A stretch of DNA of 8,219 nucleotides from Flavobacterium psychrophilum (GTDB lineage Bacteria > Bacteroidota > Bacteroidia > Flavobacteriales > Flavobacteriaceae), in NCBI GenBank assembly GCA_945872875.1, contig CAMCBB010000079.1:1-8219 (forward strand), read 5' to 3'. Made by a program: the position numbers and the translations under genes. Positions 1 through 6,380 of the stretch are shown here, piece by piece. Below the pieces are notes generated by a model. That model did not search any database and was not told where the DNA came from. It saw only the letters and a list, made by a program, of their open reading frames with translations. Positions within the stretch are counted from its first letter, which is position 1, and each line of letters starts with the position of its first letter.

Positions 1-1
1 C

Positions 2-28
2 AGCCTCAATTAAATTGAGGCTTTTTTT
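2..28. terminator. Hairpin terminator at the left edge
   Basis: The arms AGCCTCAAT (2-10) and ATTGAGGCT (14-22) pair perfectly around a three-base loop, and T's run from 22 to 28 on the plus strand. That T-run would stop a rightward transcript entering from outside the window. The hairpin also lies just past the stop of the leftward DinB-like gene, so it probably serves both directions. The T-run needed for leftward termination would lie left of position 1 and cannot be seen. Confidence 0.75.
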
Positions 29-545
29 ATAGGTATCTTTCCAAAAATATATTTTGATGATGACTTTGATGTCCAATTATAATAAATCCAGCAGCTCTAA
101 CAGACATTGGATTGTCTGAAGCTATTCCTATTTTCATTAATTGATTATTATCAAATGATTTAAATAAAGACAAAGTTGCATATCGAACAGCAGATAATTC
201 ATTTAATAAATCCATAATACTTCTTTGTGAACCATTAGCGAATGTTGCAAAATGATCTTCTTCATAGCCCGGCAACTTAGTTGAATCATTTCTTGCAAAT
301 CGTAAAGCTCTATAAGAAAATACTCTTTCAGCATCAATAATATGTTGAATTATATCTTTAATCGTCCATTTTCCATCAGAATATCTATAATCAAATTTAT
401 CCATTGGAATATCCTGTACGAATTTAATAAACCTATGTAAAGAAATTTCTAGTTCCTCAATGAGAGTATATTCGTTAGACACAAGTTTTAAATAATTGTG
501 ATGATAAGGTCCGTATTCGTTAGAATTTAAATCTTGTACTTTCAT
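27..545 (-). CDS. DinB-family (DinB_2-like) metal-binding protein
   Basis: A 172-residue protein with the DinB/YfiT-like four-helix-bundle pattern. The family usually binds a divalent metal through three histidines, which can be placed here: H68 in the helix following the KWTIKDI segment, and H159 and H163 in a GHQSHH segment close to the C-terminus. Length and layout fit single-domain DinB_2 proteins. Some relatives are bacillithiol- or mycothiol-dependent transferases and others are damage-inducible proteins of unknown activity, so the metal-binding fold is well supported but the substrate is unknown. No signal peptide or membrane segment is seen, so it is probably cytoplasmic. A strong terminator separates it from the upstream regulator gene, and it has its own promoter-like sequence, so it is probably transcribed alone. 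Confidence 0.88.
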   Translation of the reverse strand: MKVQDLNSNEYGPYHHNYLKLVSNEYTLIEELEISLHRFIKFVQDIPMDKFDYRYSDGKWTIKDIIQHIIDAERVFSYRALRFARNDSTKLPGYEEDHFATFANGSQRSIMDLLNELSAVRYATLSLFKSFDNNQLMKIGIASDNPMSVRAAGFIIIGHQSHHQNIFLERYL

Positions 546-555
546 ATTTTTTTGA

Positions 556-588
556 CAAATTAATAAAAATTAAAACAAAAAACCTCAA
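556..588 (-). promoter_or_regulatory. Possible promoter of the DinB-family gene
   Basis: On the minus strand, TTG (588-586) is followed after 22 bases by TTAATTTG (563-556). This differs at one position from the Bacteroidota -7 consensus TAnnTTTG. The start codon follows after 10 bases, giving a very short leader. The TTG lies inside the stem of the preceding terminator, which makes the assignment less certain. Confidence 0.35.
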
Positions 589-610
589 GTTATCTTGAGG
601 TTTTTTGTTT
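573..610. terminator. Perfect 17-bp inverted-repeat terminator
   Basis: Positions 573-589 and 594-610 are exact reverse complements around the loop TTAT. The GC-richer core is CCTCAAG/CTTGAGG, flanked by A's on one side and T's on the other, so it can work in both directions. It lies just downstream of the leftward Lrp/AsnC gene (stop at 637) and should end that transcript before the DinB-family gene. Confidence 0.88.
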
Positions 611-636
611 GTGATATTTGAAAACTGTAAATAAAT

Positions 637-1116
637 TTAGAAGTCTTTAAAAATCGTATGCATCAATCTTTTTTTATCGTTGATACTTTCATCAAGTGAA
701 ATCATTGTTTCTGTGCGATAAACTCCTTCGATATCGTCTATCATAAAAATTACATCTTTGGCATGTTTAGTGTCTTTAGCGCGAATTTTACAGAAAATAT
801 TGAATTTACCTGTAGTTACATGAGCAACCGTCACAAATGGAATTTCACTAATTCTTTCTAAAACAAATTTTGTTTGAGAAGTATTATTTAAAAAAACACC
901 CACATAAGCAATAAATGAATAGCCAAGTTTTTCATAATCAAGAGTTAATGAAGATCCCATAATAATTCCTGCATCTTCCATTTTTTTTACTCTAACATGA
1001 ACTGTCCCAGCAGAAATCAATAATTTTTTTGCAATATCCGTAAACGGAATTCTTGTATTATCAATCAACATGTCTAAAATTTGATGATCTACTTCATCTA
1101 ATCGGAACTTACTCAT
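637..1116 (-). CDS. Lrp/AsnC-family transcriptional regulator
   Basis: A 159-residue DNA-binding regulator with the standard two-domain layout and usual family length. Residues about 6-55 form the winged helix-turn-helix: the LDEVDHQIL opening, then TDIAKKLLISAGTVHVRVKKM as the two helices. Residues about 65-145 form the RAM domain, which oligomerises and senses small ligands in this family, often amino acids. The segment around TTGKFNIFCKI matches the conserved central strand-turn of that domain. It lies 63 bases downstream of the M14-peptidase gene on the same strand, so it may be partly co-transcribed with it. The gap carries short palindromes that could be autoregulatory sites. The family call is firm, but the ligand and target genes cannot be read from the sequence. 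Confidence 0.93.
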   Translation of the reverse strand: MSKFRLDEVDHQILDMLIDNTRIPFTDIAKKLLISAGTVHVRVKKMEDAGIIMGSSLTLDYEKLGYSFIAYVGVFLNNTSQTKFVLERISEIPFVTVAHVTTGKFNIFCKIRAKDTKHAKDVIFMIDDIEGVYRTETMISLDESINDKKRLMHTIFKDF

Positions 1117-1118
1117 AC

Positions 1119-1160
1119 TTAAAATTTTAATTAATATATTATTTATTGCAATACAATTGT
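1119..1160. promoter_or_regulatory. Cluster of palindromes before the Lrp/AsnC gene
   Basis: Three perfect palindromes lie within 42 bases upstream of the regulator start: TTAAAATTTTAA (1119-1130), TATTGCAATA (1144-1153) and ACAATTGT (1153-1160). Lrp-family proteins bind AT-rich, weakly symmetric sites and commonly regulate their own genes, so these are candidate operators. I found no good TAnnTTTG element here, and AT-rich DNA gives short palindromes by chance, so this is tentative. Confidence 0.3.
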
Positions 1161-1179
1161 TAAAATTTAAAGAAATGAA

Positions 1180-2319
1180 TTAAAGCTTAATTCCGTTCTC
1201 AAATCTTATTACTTTACCCAAAGTAAAGTTAGCTTTTTGATCTAATTTTGGACAATTACCTGAATTATCTTCATAATGCATTTTATGTGCATTATACTGA
1301 TAATGACCAAATTTGCCCTTCAATTCTCCTATCTCAACTATATAAGCATTTAATTGGAGTTTTCCATCAATAAGCTCTTCCTTGTATTGAGCAGCAAAAT
1401 TGGTAATTATTTCTTTACTATCATAATTTATTTTGACATTTTTATAAAGAAAATCATAAAAAACAATATTATTTTTAGTTATTTCGAAATAATCTGCATT
1501 ATTACCATCAACTATATCGATTTCGTTAATTTTTAGCAATCCCGAAATAAGTGCAATAAATATCATTTTACGAGTAAATTCTCGATAATAATCATTTTGG
1601 AAATGTCCAGCTTCAAACAAAATAGTAGGAACCCCTTGCAAAGTAAACTGATCACCAATGCAATTAGGATTAAAGCTATCATCAAAAAGCGCTACTTGTC
1701 CAGGAATATATTTTTGTAATTCTTTATTCATCCCTACAATCACTTGCATTGCTTTAGCCCTAACTGCGTTTACATCCCTTTGTTCATTATAGGATGGCGC
1801 TAAAAAAGAAACCGTAGCCGGTAGCCCAGAAGTCCCTGCACCAAAAATGGTTCTTTGATCGTGCAGATTAAAACAAAAATCAGGTTTAAATTCATCAAAT
1901 ACCTTGCGTAATAATTGACTTTCAGGTTGCGATAAATCTATAGAATCTCTATTTAAATCGACTTTATTTGCATTTTCGCGAGTATATAATTCGGCACCAT
2001 CTGGATTAACCATTGGAAGAATACAAAAAGTGAAATCTTTAATTAATCGTTTTCCAAGTTCTTCATTTGAATCAATCAAATTTAAAAAGTCAAATAATGC
2101 TTTAGTAGTTGTGCTTTCATTACCATGCATTTGCGACCACATAAAAACTTTAGTAGCACCATTACCAACAGTAAACTGATAAATAGGTTTGCCTAATACC
2201 GAATTACCAATGATATTGGCAGAAAACTTCATAAATATAGGCTCAATATCCTGTAAAGTGATATGCCTCCCAAAAAGGGAATTTTGTTTATACTGCTTAT
2301 GTAATTCTATATAATCCAT
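1180..2319 (-). CDS. M14-family zinc carboxypeptidase-like protein
   Basis: A 379-residue protein from the start chosen here. It carries the M14 metallopeptidase signature: zinc ligands H65 and E68 in HGNE, NPDG at 105-108, DLNRD at 121-125 with the substrate-binding arginine R124, third zinc ligand H153 in NLHDQ, and a catalytic glutamate at E236 in LFEAGH. The catalytic domain ends near residue 265. The last 110 or so residues form a separate region I do not recognise. No signal peptide is seen, so a cytoplasmic role is likely, trimming peptides or acting on an N-acyl amino acid or other amide; the substrate is not determinable. The reading frame is open upstream to an ATG at 2358, inside the acyltransferase gene. 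I prefer the ATG at 2319 because it lies one base after that gene's stop (TAA-A-ATG), suggesting translational coupling. Confidence 0.9.
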   Translation of the reverse strand: MDYIELHKQYKQNSLFGRHITLQDIEPIFMKFSANIIGNSVLGKPIYQFTVGNGATKVFMWSQMHGNESTTTKALFDFLNLIDSNEELGKRLIKDFTFCILPMVNPDGAELYTRENANKVDLNRDSIDLSQPESQLLRKVFDEFKPDFCFNLHDQRTIFGAGTSGLPATVSFLAPSYNEQRDVNAVRAKAMQVIVGMNKELQKYIPGQVALFDDSFNPNCIGDQFTLQGVPTILFEAGHFQNDYYREFTRKMIFIALISGLLKINEIDIVDGNNADYFEITKNNIVFYDFLYKNVKINYDSKEIITNFAAQYKEELIDGKLQLNAYIVEIGELKGKFGHYQYNAHKMHYEDNSGNCPKLDQKANFTLGKVIRFENGIKL

Positions 2320-2320
2320 T

Positions 2321-2875
2321 TTATTCAACCTGATAACTTCGTTCTGGAATATTACCAACTACTCCTTTATAAAATGGAAGAACCAACTTCATATCATTTT
2401 CATAACTTCCAGAAGGCATAAATGCGTTACCTATTTTTACTTCTTTTTTTCCAAAATCAAATGCTACAGGAATAATTGGCACCTTTGCTTTTAATGCAAT
2501 ATAATAAAATCCAGTTCGCAATTCGGTTACTTTTTTCCTAGTTCCTTCTGGAGACAATGCTAATCTAAAAACATCATGTTTGTCAAAAACTTCTGCAGTA
2601 GCGTCCACATTATTTTTTCCTCCACTTCTATCTAATGGCGCACCTCCAACTGCTCTAAAATAATACCCGAAAGGAAACATAAATAACTCTTTTTTACCTA
2701 CAAAATTTATTTTAATTCCCAATATTCCTCTTACCAATAGAGCTATAAAAAAATCTAAATTACTGGTGTGAGGTATCACAATGACAACGCATTTCTTAAT
2801 TTCTGAGGGAAAATTTCCAATTAATTTCCAACCTAGTATTTTATAAAAAATAAAACTATAAAGTTGCTTTTTCAT
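2321..2875 (-). CDS. PlsC-type acyltransferase (1-acylglycerol-3-phosphate acyltransferase-like)
   Basis: A 184-residue member of the PlsC/LPLAT superfamily, which moves acyl groups from acyl-CoA or acyl-ACP to glycerophospholipid precursors or other lipids. The four family blocks appear in order: the catalytic H(X4)D as HTSNLD at 36-41, the GGAPLDRS block at 77-84 with R83, SPEGTR at 108-113, and VPIIPVAFD at 132-140. It is shorter than canonical PlsC (about 240 residues) and has no clear N-terminal transmembrane segment, although residues 6-20 and 42-55 are hydrophobic and could hold it at the membrane surface. It is the first gene of a leftward unit with the M14 peptidase. The acyl acceptor cannot be read from the sequence; an ornithine-lipid or other minor-lipid enzyme is possible. 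Confidence 0.88.
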   Translation of the reverse strand: MKKQLYSFIFYKILGWKLIGNFPSEIKKCVVIVIPHTSNLDFFIALLVRGILGIKINFVGKKELFMFPFGYYFRAVGGAPLDRSGGKNNVDATAEVFDKHDVFRLALSPEGTRKKVTELRTGFYYIALKAKVPIIPVAFDFGKKEVKIGNAFMPSGSYENDMKLVLPFYKGVVGNIPERSYQVE

Positions 2876-2885
2876 TTAAAATAAT

Positions 2886-2918
2886 TTGTGTAAATTTAAG
2901 ATTATTCTGCTATTTTTG
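2886..2918 (+). promoter_or_regulatory. Promoter of the spermidine-synthase-like gene
   Basis: TTG at 2886-2888 is followed after 22 bases by TATTTTTG at 2911-2918, an exact match to the Bacteroidota -7 element TAnnTTTG. The start codon at 2933 is 14 bases downstream, giving a short leader. The region also serves the divergent acyltransferase gene, for which I see only a weak element (TAAATTTA on the minus strand, 2898-2891). Confidence 0.6.
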
Positions 2919-2932
2919 ATAAAAATATAAAA

Positions 2933-3595
2933 ATGATCGCGAAATTCTTTAGTTATTTTCTTCCAATTAATGTTACAAAGTTAAAATCTTCTGTAAGCAA
3001 CTCTATTGAGGTAACTTGGAATAACGGCGAATTAGTAATTGATTCTGAAAATACTAATTACTCCTATGGCAGTTTACAGCGTATCTTAAAAAAAGGCTTA
3101 AAATACATTGGATATGATCGTATTAAAAAGTTTGACAAAGTATTAGTTTTAGGAGTTGCTGGCGGAAGCGTAATAAAAACTTTAGTTGATGATGTAAAAT
3201 ATAAAGGTCAGATTATTGGCGTTGAAATAGATCCTGAAATCATTGAAATAGCGAATACTTACTTTAATATTGATCAAATTAAAAATTTAGAAATCGTAAT
3301 TGAAGACGCATTTGAATTTGTTTTAAGAACAAAAGATAAATTTGATTTAATTATCATAGATATTTTTCAAGATACTAAAATGCCAAGTTTTTTATTTGAA
3401 ACCCACTTTATTCAAAGAGTAAATTACTTATTAAACATAAATGGATTTATTTTATTTAACACGATGGTAATAAATGAAAAAAATAAAATTCGAAACTTAG
3501 ATTATCGTAAGAAATTTGATGATAATTATTCTCTGCGAATGTATCCAAAAGTTGAAGTACACAATGAGCTATTTACTATTAAAAAATTAAAATAA
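2933..3595 (+). CDS. Spermidine-synthase-like Rossmann-fold protein (methyltransferase superfamily)
   Basis: A 220-residue protein whose residues about 65-180 resemble the spermidine synthase/class I methyltransferase fold. It has a nucleotide-binding loop VLVLGVAGGSV at 70-80, an acidic strand end GVEIDPEII at 96-103 (E98, D100), EDAFEF at 124-129 with D125, and FDLIIIDIFQD at 137-147 with D143. True aminopropyltransferases are nearer 280-300 residues, have a fuller N-terminal beta domain, and usually read GGGDG in the first loop; here the aspartate is replaced (GVAGG). I therefore call the fold but not polyamine synthesis. A SAM-dependent methyltransferase or a non-canonical relative is equally possible. 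The gene is very AT-rich compared with those at the right of the window and appears to be transcribed alone. Confidence 0.8.
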   Translation: MIAKFFSYFLPINVTKLKSSVSNSIEVTWNNGELVIDSENTNYSYGSLQRILKKGLKYIGYDRIKKFDKVLVLGVAGGSVIKTLVDDVKYKGQIIGVEIDPEIIEIANTYFNIDQIKNLEIVIEDAFEFVLRTKDKFDLIIIDIFQDTKMPSFLFETHFIQRVNYLLNINGFILFNTMVINEKNKIRNLDYRKKFDDNYSLRMYPKVEVHNELFTIKKLK

Positions 3596-3692
3596 AAAAA
3601 AGCACAGAAAGAATATCCCTGTGCTTGAATTGACTTTTACCTGTATTCGTAGTCTTCCGTAAACTCTACGTTGCCCATATAACCAAGCCAAT
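3589..3692 (-). ncRNA. Candidate small intergenic RNA of about 100 nt
   Basis: This gap between convergent genes contains a self-contained leftward unit. TTG (3729-3727), 21 bases, and AACATTTG (3705-3698) resemble a Bacteroidota promoter with one -7 mismatch. A segment at about 3636-3690 is richer in GC than its flanks, and a strong hairpin followed by eight T's ends the unit. Inside, CGTAG/CTACG (3648-3652 and 3666-3670) can pair around 13 bases. The segment also contains a 13-codon frame, MGNVEFTEDYEYR, from the ATG at 3678 to the TAA at 3637, so a tiny peptide is an alternative. It could also be just the 3' untranslated part of the phosphatase transcript. I cannot match it to a known RNA family from memory; the ends are estimates. 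Confidence 0.4.
3594..3626 (-). terminator. Leftward rho-independent terminator
   Basis: The arms 3600-3607 (AAGCACAG) and 3619-3626 (CTGTGCTT) pair around an 11-base loop. Read leftwards, the stem is followed by a run of T's covering 3601-3594. No comparable T-run follows on the plus strand, so it is built mainly for leftward transcripts: the candidate small RNA or read-through from the phosphatase gene. Its T-run overlaps the stop codon of the convergent spermidine-synthase-like gene, whose transcript may also end here. Confidence 0.8.
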
Positions 3693-3697
3693 GTATA

Positions 3698-3729
3698 CAA
3701 ATGTTTTTGTGAACAATTTTATAATACAA
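3698..3729 (-). promoter_or_regulatory. Possible promoter of the intergenic small RNA
   Basis: On the minus strand, TTG (3729-3727) is separated by 21 bases from AACATTTG (3705-3698), which matches TAnnTTTG at all but the first position. Transcription would begin near 3692, within about 100 bases of the terminator. Confidence 0.35.
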
Positions 3730-3786
3730 ATTTGCGAGGTTTAGGGTTCTTTATTATTACATCATAAATATTTTATTTTATATAAA

Positions 3787-4395
3787 TCACATATATTTTT
3801 TTATTTGTAATTTATTGTTTTTTTTTAATTGCTTTCTGCTTTTGTATGCCTTTAAATATTCTCCTTTCGGCTTTCCATCATCAAATGAACTAAATAACAA
3901 AGGAAATGCTGCTTTACTTCTTGCTTCATCATTACTAAATCCTTCATATTCTATCCGGTAAATAGCCGAATACAATTGGGCTCTTCCAATACCATGATAA
4001 CAATGAATTAAAACGGGATAATTGGCAGGATTGTCCATAATTTTAAAAAAAGTATCTAAGTTTTGTTGATTAGGAATTTGATCTGATCCATTGTTAAAAT
4101 AATTAACTCCAGGTATTTTAGCCACTGCCTCTTTCTCTTCAATTAATTCTGCAGGAATTTCCGGGTTATTTAAATCATCTCCAGTTCCTGGAAAACGCAA
4201 ATCAACAATTGACTTAATATTATATTTCTTTACATAACTTTCAATTTCATCCGGCGGAATCACCCCACTTTTATATACTTTGCCTTCAGTTATGGCCATA
4301 AAATTATTATTAATATGTCTGTCATAAACATATTTACCTGTAATAACTATAACTACCACAGTAATAAGTATCGCTATTTTCTTTTTTAATTTCAT
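3787..4395 (-). CDS. Membrane-anchored cysteine phosphatase (tyrosine/dual-specificity type)
   Basis: A 202-residue protein with a lysine-rich N-terminus, one hydrophobic segment at about residues 7-24, and a phosphatase domain from about 35 to 185. The CX5R active-site loop is HCYHGIGRA at 131-139, with nucleophile C132 and phosphate-binding R138. D105 in the NGSDQIP segment is the best candidate general acid, and VDLR at 64-67 matches the strand seen in Siw14- and DSP-like phosphatases. The N-terminal segment has no clear cleavage site, so it is read as a membrane anchor; its topology is uncertain. The residue after the catalytic arginine is alanine, where many family members have serine or threonine. 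The substrate may be phosphotyrosine, another phosphoprotein, or a phosphoinositide- or polyphosphate-like molecule. The C-terminus is very lysine-rich. Confidence 0.87.
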   Translation of the reverse strand: MKLKKKIAILITVVVIVITGKYVYDRHINNNFMAITEGKVYKSGVIPPDEIESYVKKYNIKSIVDLRFPGTGDDLNNPEIPAELIEEKEAVAKIPGVNYFNNGSDQIPNQQNLDTFFKIMDNPANYPVLIHCYHGIGRAQLYSAIYRIEYEGFSNDEARSKAAFPLLFSSFDDGKPKGEYLKAYKSRKQLKKNNKLQIKKYM

Positions 4396-4411
4396 TTGTA
4401 TTTATGATTCA

Positions 4412-4424
4412 TTTGCTAAGCAAA
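4412..4424. promoter_or_regulatory. Inverted repeat at the phosphatase promoter
   Basis: TTTGCT and AGCAAA are perfect inverted arms around one central A. The site overlaps the end of the -7 element of the leftward phosphatase gene and lies where its transcript would begin, a position typical of repressor sites. No cognate regulator is adjacent. Confidence 0.3.
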
Positions 4425-4428
4425 ATTA
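4421..4428 (-). promoter_or_regulatory. -7 promoter element of the phosphatase gene
   Basis: Read on the minus strand, 4428-4421 is TAATTTTG followed by C, an exact TAnnTTTG match, 25 bases before the start codon. No TTG occurs at the expected upstream distance, so the -33 element is weak or absent. Confidence 0.45.
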
Positions 4429-4458
4429 CTAAATCCTATAAGAATAATTAAAAATAAA

Positions 4459-4488
4459 TTGATTATAAATTAATAATTAATTAATTTG
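4459..4488 (+). promoter_or_regulatory. Promoter of the acyl-CoA synthetase gene
   Basis: TTG (4459-4461), a spacer of 19 bases, and TTAATTTG (4481-4488) followed by C fit the Bacteroidota promoter pattern with one mismatch. The start codon at 4512 lies 23 bases after the -7 element. The region is shared with the divergent phosphatase gene. Confidence 0.6.
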
Positions 4489-4511
4489 CAAAAAAATAGA
4501 ACTCTACTCAA

Positions 4512-6287
4512 ATGATAACAATTACGCGTTTATTTGATTTTCCATATTATCAGTTAGAAAAAAACAATATAGAAACTTGTTTAGTAACCAAGTACAATGG
4601 AAAATGGATTGCAACATCAACACAAGAATATATTGATAAAGCAAATACTATTTCTAGAGCACTTCTTAAATTAGGTGTTGAGAAACATGATAAAATTGCC
4701 ATTATATCTTCAAATAACAGAACCGAATGGAATATTATGGATATTGGAGTACTTCAAACAGGTGCACAAACGGTACCTATTTATCCTACTATTTCCGAGG
4801 AAGATTACGAATACATTTTAAAACATAGCGAATCGAGTTATTGTTTTGTATCAGATGAAGAAGTATATAGAAAAGTAAAATCAATTAAAAAAAATCTTCC
4901 AAAATTAAAAGAAGTATATTCATTTAATGAAATTAAAGGATGTAAAAATTGGAATGAATTACTTCAATTAGGTGAAGATCTATCCAATCAAAATGATGTT
5001 GAAATTCGCAAAGAAAATGTAAAGCCTGAAGAATTAGCAACTATCATATACACATCTGGAACAACAGGAAAGCCTAAAGGCGTTATGCTTTCGCATCACA
5101 ATATTGTTTCCAATGTATTGGATAGTTCGCCCAGAATCCCTTTTGAAGAAGGAACAAGTAGAGCACTTAGCTTCTTGCCAATTTGCCATATTTTTGAAAG
5201 AGTAATTTTATATATATACCAATATTATTCGGTTTCCATTTACTTTGCCGAAAGCATTGATAAACTTTCAGAAAACATTGCCGAAGTAAAACCTACCGTT
5301 TTTTCGGTGGTACCTAGATTATTAGAAAAAGTATATGACCGAATCATTGAAAAAGGATCTGCGCTTACAGGAATAAAAAGAAAATTATTCTTTTGGGCTG
5401 TAGGCTTAGGATTGCGATACGAACCTTATGGAGCAAACGGAATTTGGTATGAATTGCAATTAAAATTAGCTCGAAAATTAATTTTTAGCAAATGGAGAGA
5501 TGGTTTAGGCGGCAACCTTAATGTTTTGGTTTCTGGAAGTGCTGCATTACAACAACGACTAACAAGAGTATTTGCAGCAGCAGGAATGCCTGTTATGGAA
5601 GGTTATGGATTAACCGAAACTTCCCCTGTAATAACTGTAAACGACATTAGAAATAGATTATTTAAAGTTGGGACTGTTGGTAAAGCAATTCAAAATGTAG
5701 AAATAAAAATTGCAAAAGATGGAGAAATTCTTTGCAAAGGTACAAATGTAATGATGGGATATTATAAAGATGAAGAACTTACTAAACAAGTAATAATTGA
5801 TGGATATTTTCACACTGGAGATATTGGGGAAATAGACTCAGAAGGTTTCCTAAAAATTACCGATAGAAAAAAAGAAATATTTAAAACTTCTGGCGGAAAA
5901 TATATTGCACCGCAACATTTAGAAAACACATTAAAACAATCGCTATTTATTGAGCAAATCATGGTAATTGGTGATGGAGAAAAAATGCCTGGAGCTTTTA
6001 TTCAACCAAATTTCAGCTATATTAAAACTTGGGCAGAAAACGAAGGGATTGCCCTTGGTGCATCTAATGAAGATGTAGTTTCAAATCAAAATGTGATAAA
6101 TAAAATTCAACAAGAAGTTGATTTTTACAATGAAAAATTTGGAAATTGGGAGAAAATAAAACGATTTGAATTAACCCCAAATGTATGGAGTATTGATGGA
6201 AGTGAACTAACGCCAACTTTAAAAATGAAACGTAAAATTATTAAAGAAAAATACATTCATTTGTATAACAAAATATATAATCCCTAG
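4512..6287 (+). CDS. Long-chain-fatty-acid--CoA ligase-like AMP-forming synthetase
   Basis: A 591-residue adenylate-forming enzyme that would activate a carboxylic acid with ATP and join it to coenzyme A. The motifs appear in order: the P-loop YTSGTTGKPKG at 180-190, GYGLTET at 364-370, the GYFHTGD hinge block at 431-437, DRKKEIFKTSGGK at 451-463, and a C-terminal ELTPTLKMKRK at 565-575 that holds the likely catalytic lysine (K571). Length, and the long segment between the P-loop and YGLTET, match the FadD15/long-chain (FACL) branch rather than the shorter benzoate- or anthranilate-CoA ligases. The likely role is fatty-acid activation for lipid synthesis or beta-oxidation. The next genes belong to an aryl-CoA pathway, so an aromatic substrate cannot be excluded but is less likely. 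No clear terminator separates it from the next gene. Confidence 0.92.
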   Translation: MITITRLFDFPYYQLEKNNIETCLVTKYNGKWIATSTQEYIDKANTISRALLKLGVEKHDKIAIISSNNRTEWNIMDIGVLQTGAQTVPIYPTISEEDYEYILKHSESSYCFVSDEEVYRKVKSIKKNLPKLKEVYSFNEIKGCKNWNELLQLGEDLSNQNDVEIRKENVKPEELATIIYTSGTTGKPKGVMLSHHNIVSNVLDSSPRIPFEEGTSRALSFLPICHIFERVILYIYQYYSVSIYFAESIDKLSENIAEVKPTVFSVVPRLLEKVYDRIIEKGSALTGIKRKLFFWAVGLGLRYEPYGANGIWYELQLKLARKLIFSKWRDGLGGNLNVLVSGSAALQQRLTRVFAAAGMPVMEGYGLTETSPVITVNDIRNRLFKVGTVGKAIQNVEIKIAKDGEILCKGTNVMMGYYKDEELTKQVIIDGYFHTGDIGEIDSEGFLKITDRKKEIFKTSGGKYIAPQHLENTLKQSLFIEQIMVIGDGEKMPGAFIQPNFSYIKTWAENEGIALGASNEDVVSNQNVINKIQQEVDFYNEKFGNWEKIKRFELTPNVWSIDGSELTPTLKMKRKIIKEKYIHLYNKIYNP

Positions 6288-6334
6288 TTTTTATTTTTTA
6301 TCCGAATTCAAAAAACAATAATTCCCAAATTTTA

Positions 6335-6351
6335 TTGCATTTAAATTGCAA
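6335..6351. promoter_or_regulatory. Imperfect palindrome upstream of the flavoprotein operon
   Basis: TTGCATTTAAATTGCAA is a 17-base palindrome with one mismatched pair, roughly 55-70 bases before the flavin-reductase-family gene. It would sit just upstream of the -33 position of a promoter using the element at 6381-6388. This is a plausible regulator site, but no regulator gene is adjacent. Confidence 0.3.
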
Positions 6352-6380
6352 ATCAGCTAAAAAAATTCCAAAAAATATCT

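Noticed and set aside
2..610. The two hairpins sharing CCTCAA/TTGAGG as ends of a mobile element around the DinB-family gene
   Set aside because: Both are hairpins with T-runs placed at gene ends; there is no transposase and no target-site duplication. The shared core is more simply explained as two terminators of similar design.
1177..1193. Hairpin GAATTAA/TTAATTC at the end of the M14-peptidase gene as a terminator
   Set aside because: The arms are almost all A/T with a three-base loop and no following run of T's on the minus strand, so it is too weak to call.
1354..1536. 60-codon open frame on the plus strand
   Set aside because: It lies wholly antisense inside the M14-peptidase gene, and its I/F/N-rich translation is what the complement of lysine/asparagine-rich coding DNA gives; no homology or start signal is seen.
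2320..2358. Upstream start giving the M14-like protein 13 more residues
   Set aside because: Those codons overlap the end of the acyltransferase gene, while an ATG one base after that gene's stop gives a tidy coupled start; the extra residues match no family feature.
6288..6334. Terminator after the acyl-CoA synthetase gene
   Set aside because: There are T- and A-rich runs, but no GC-containing hairpin precedes a T-run on the plus strand.
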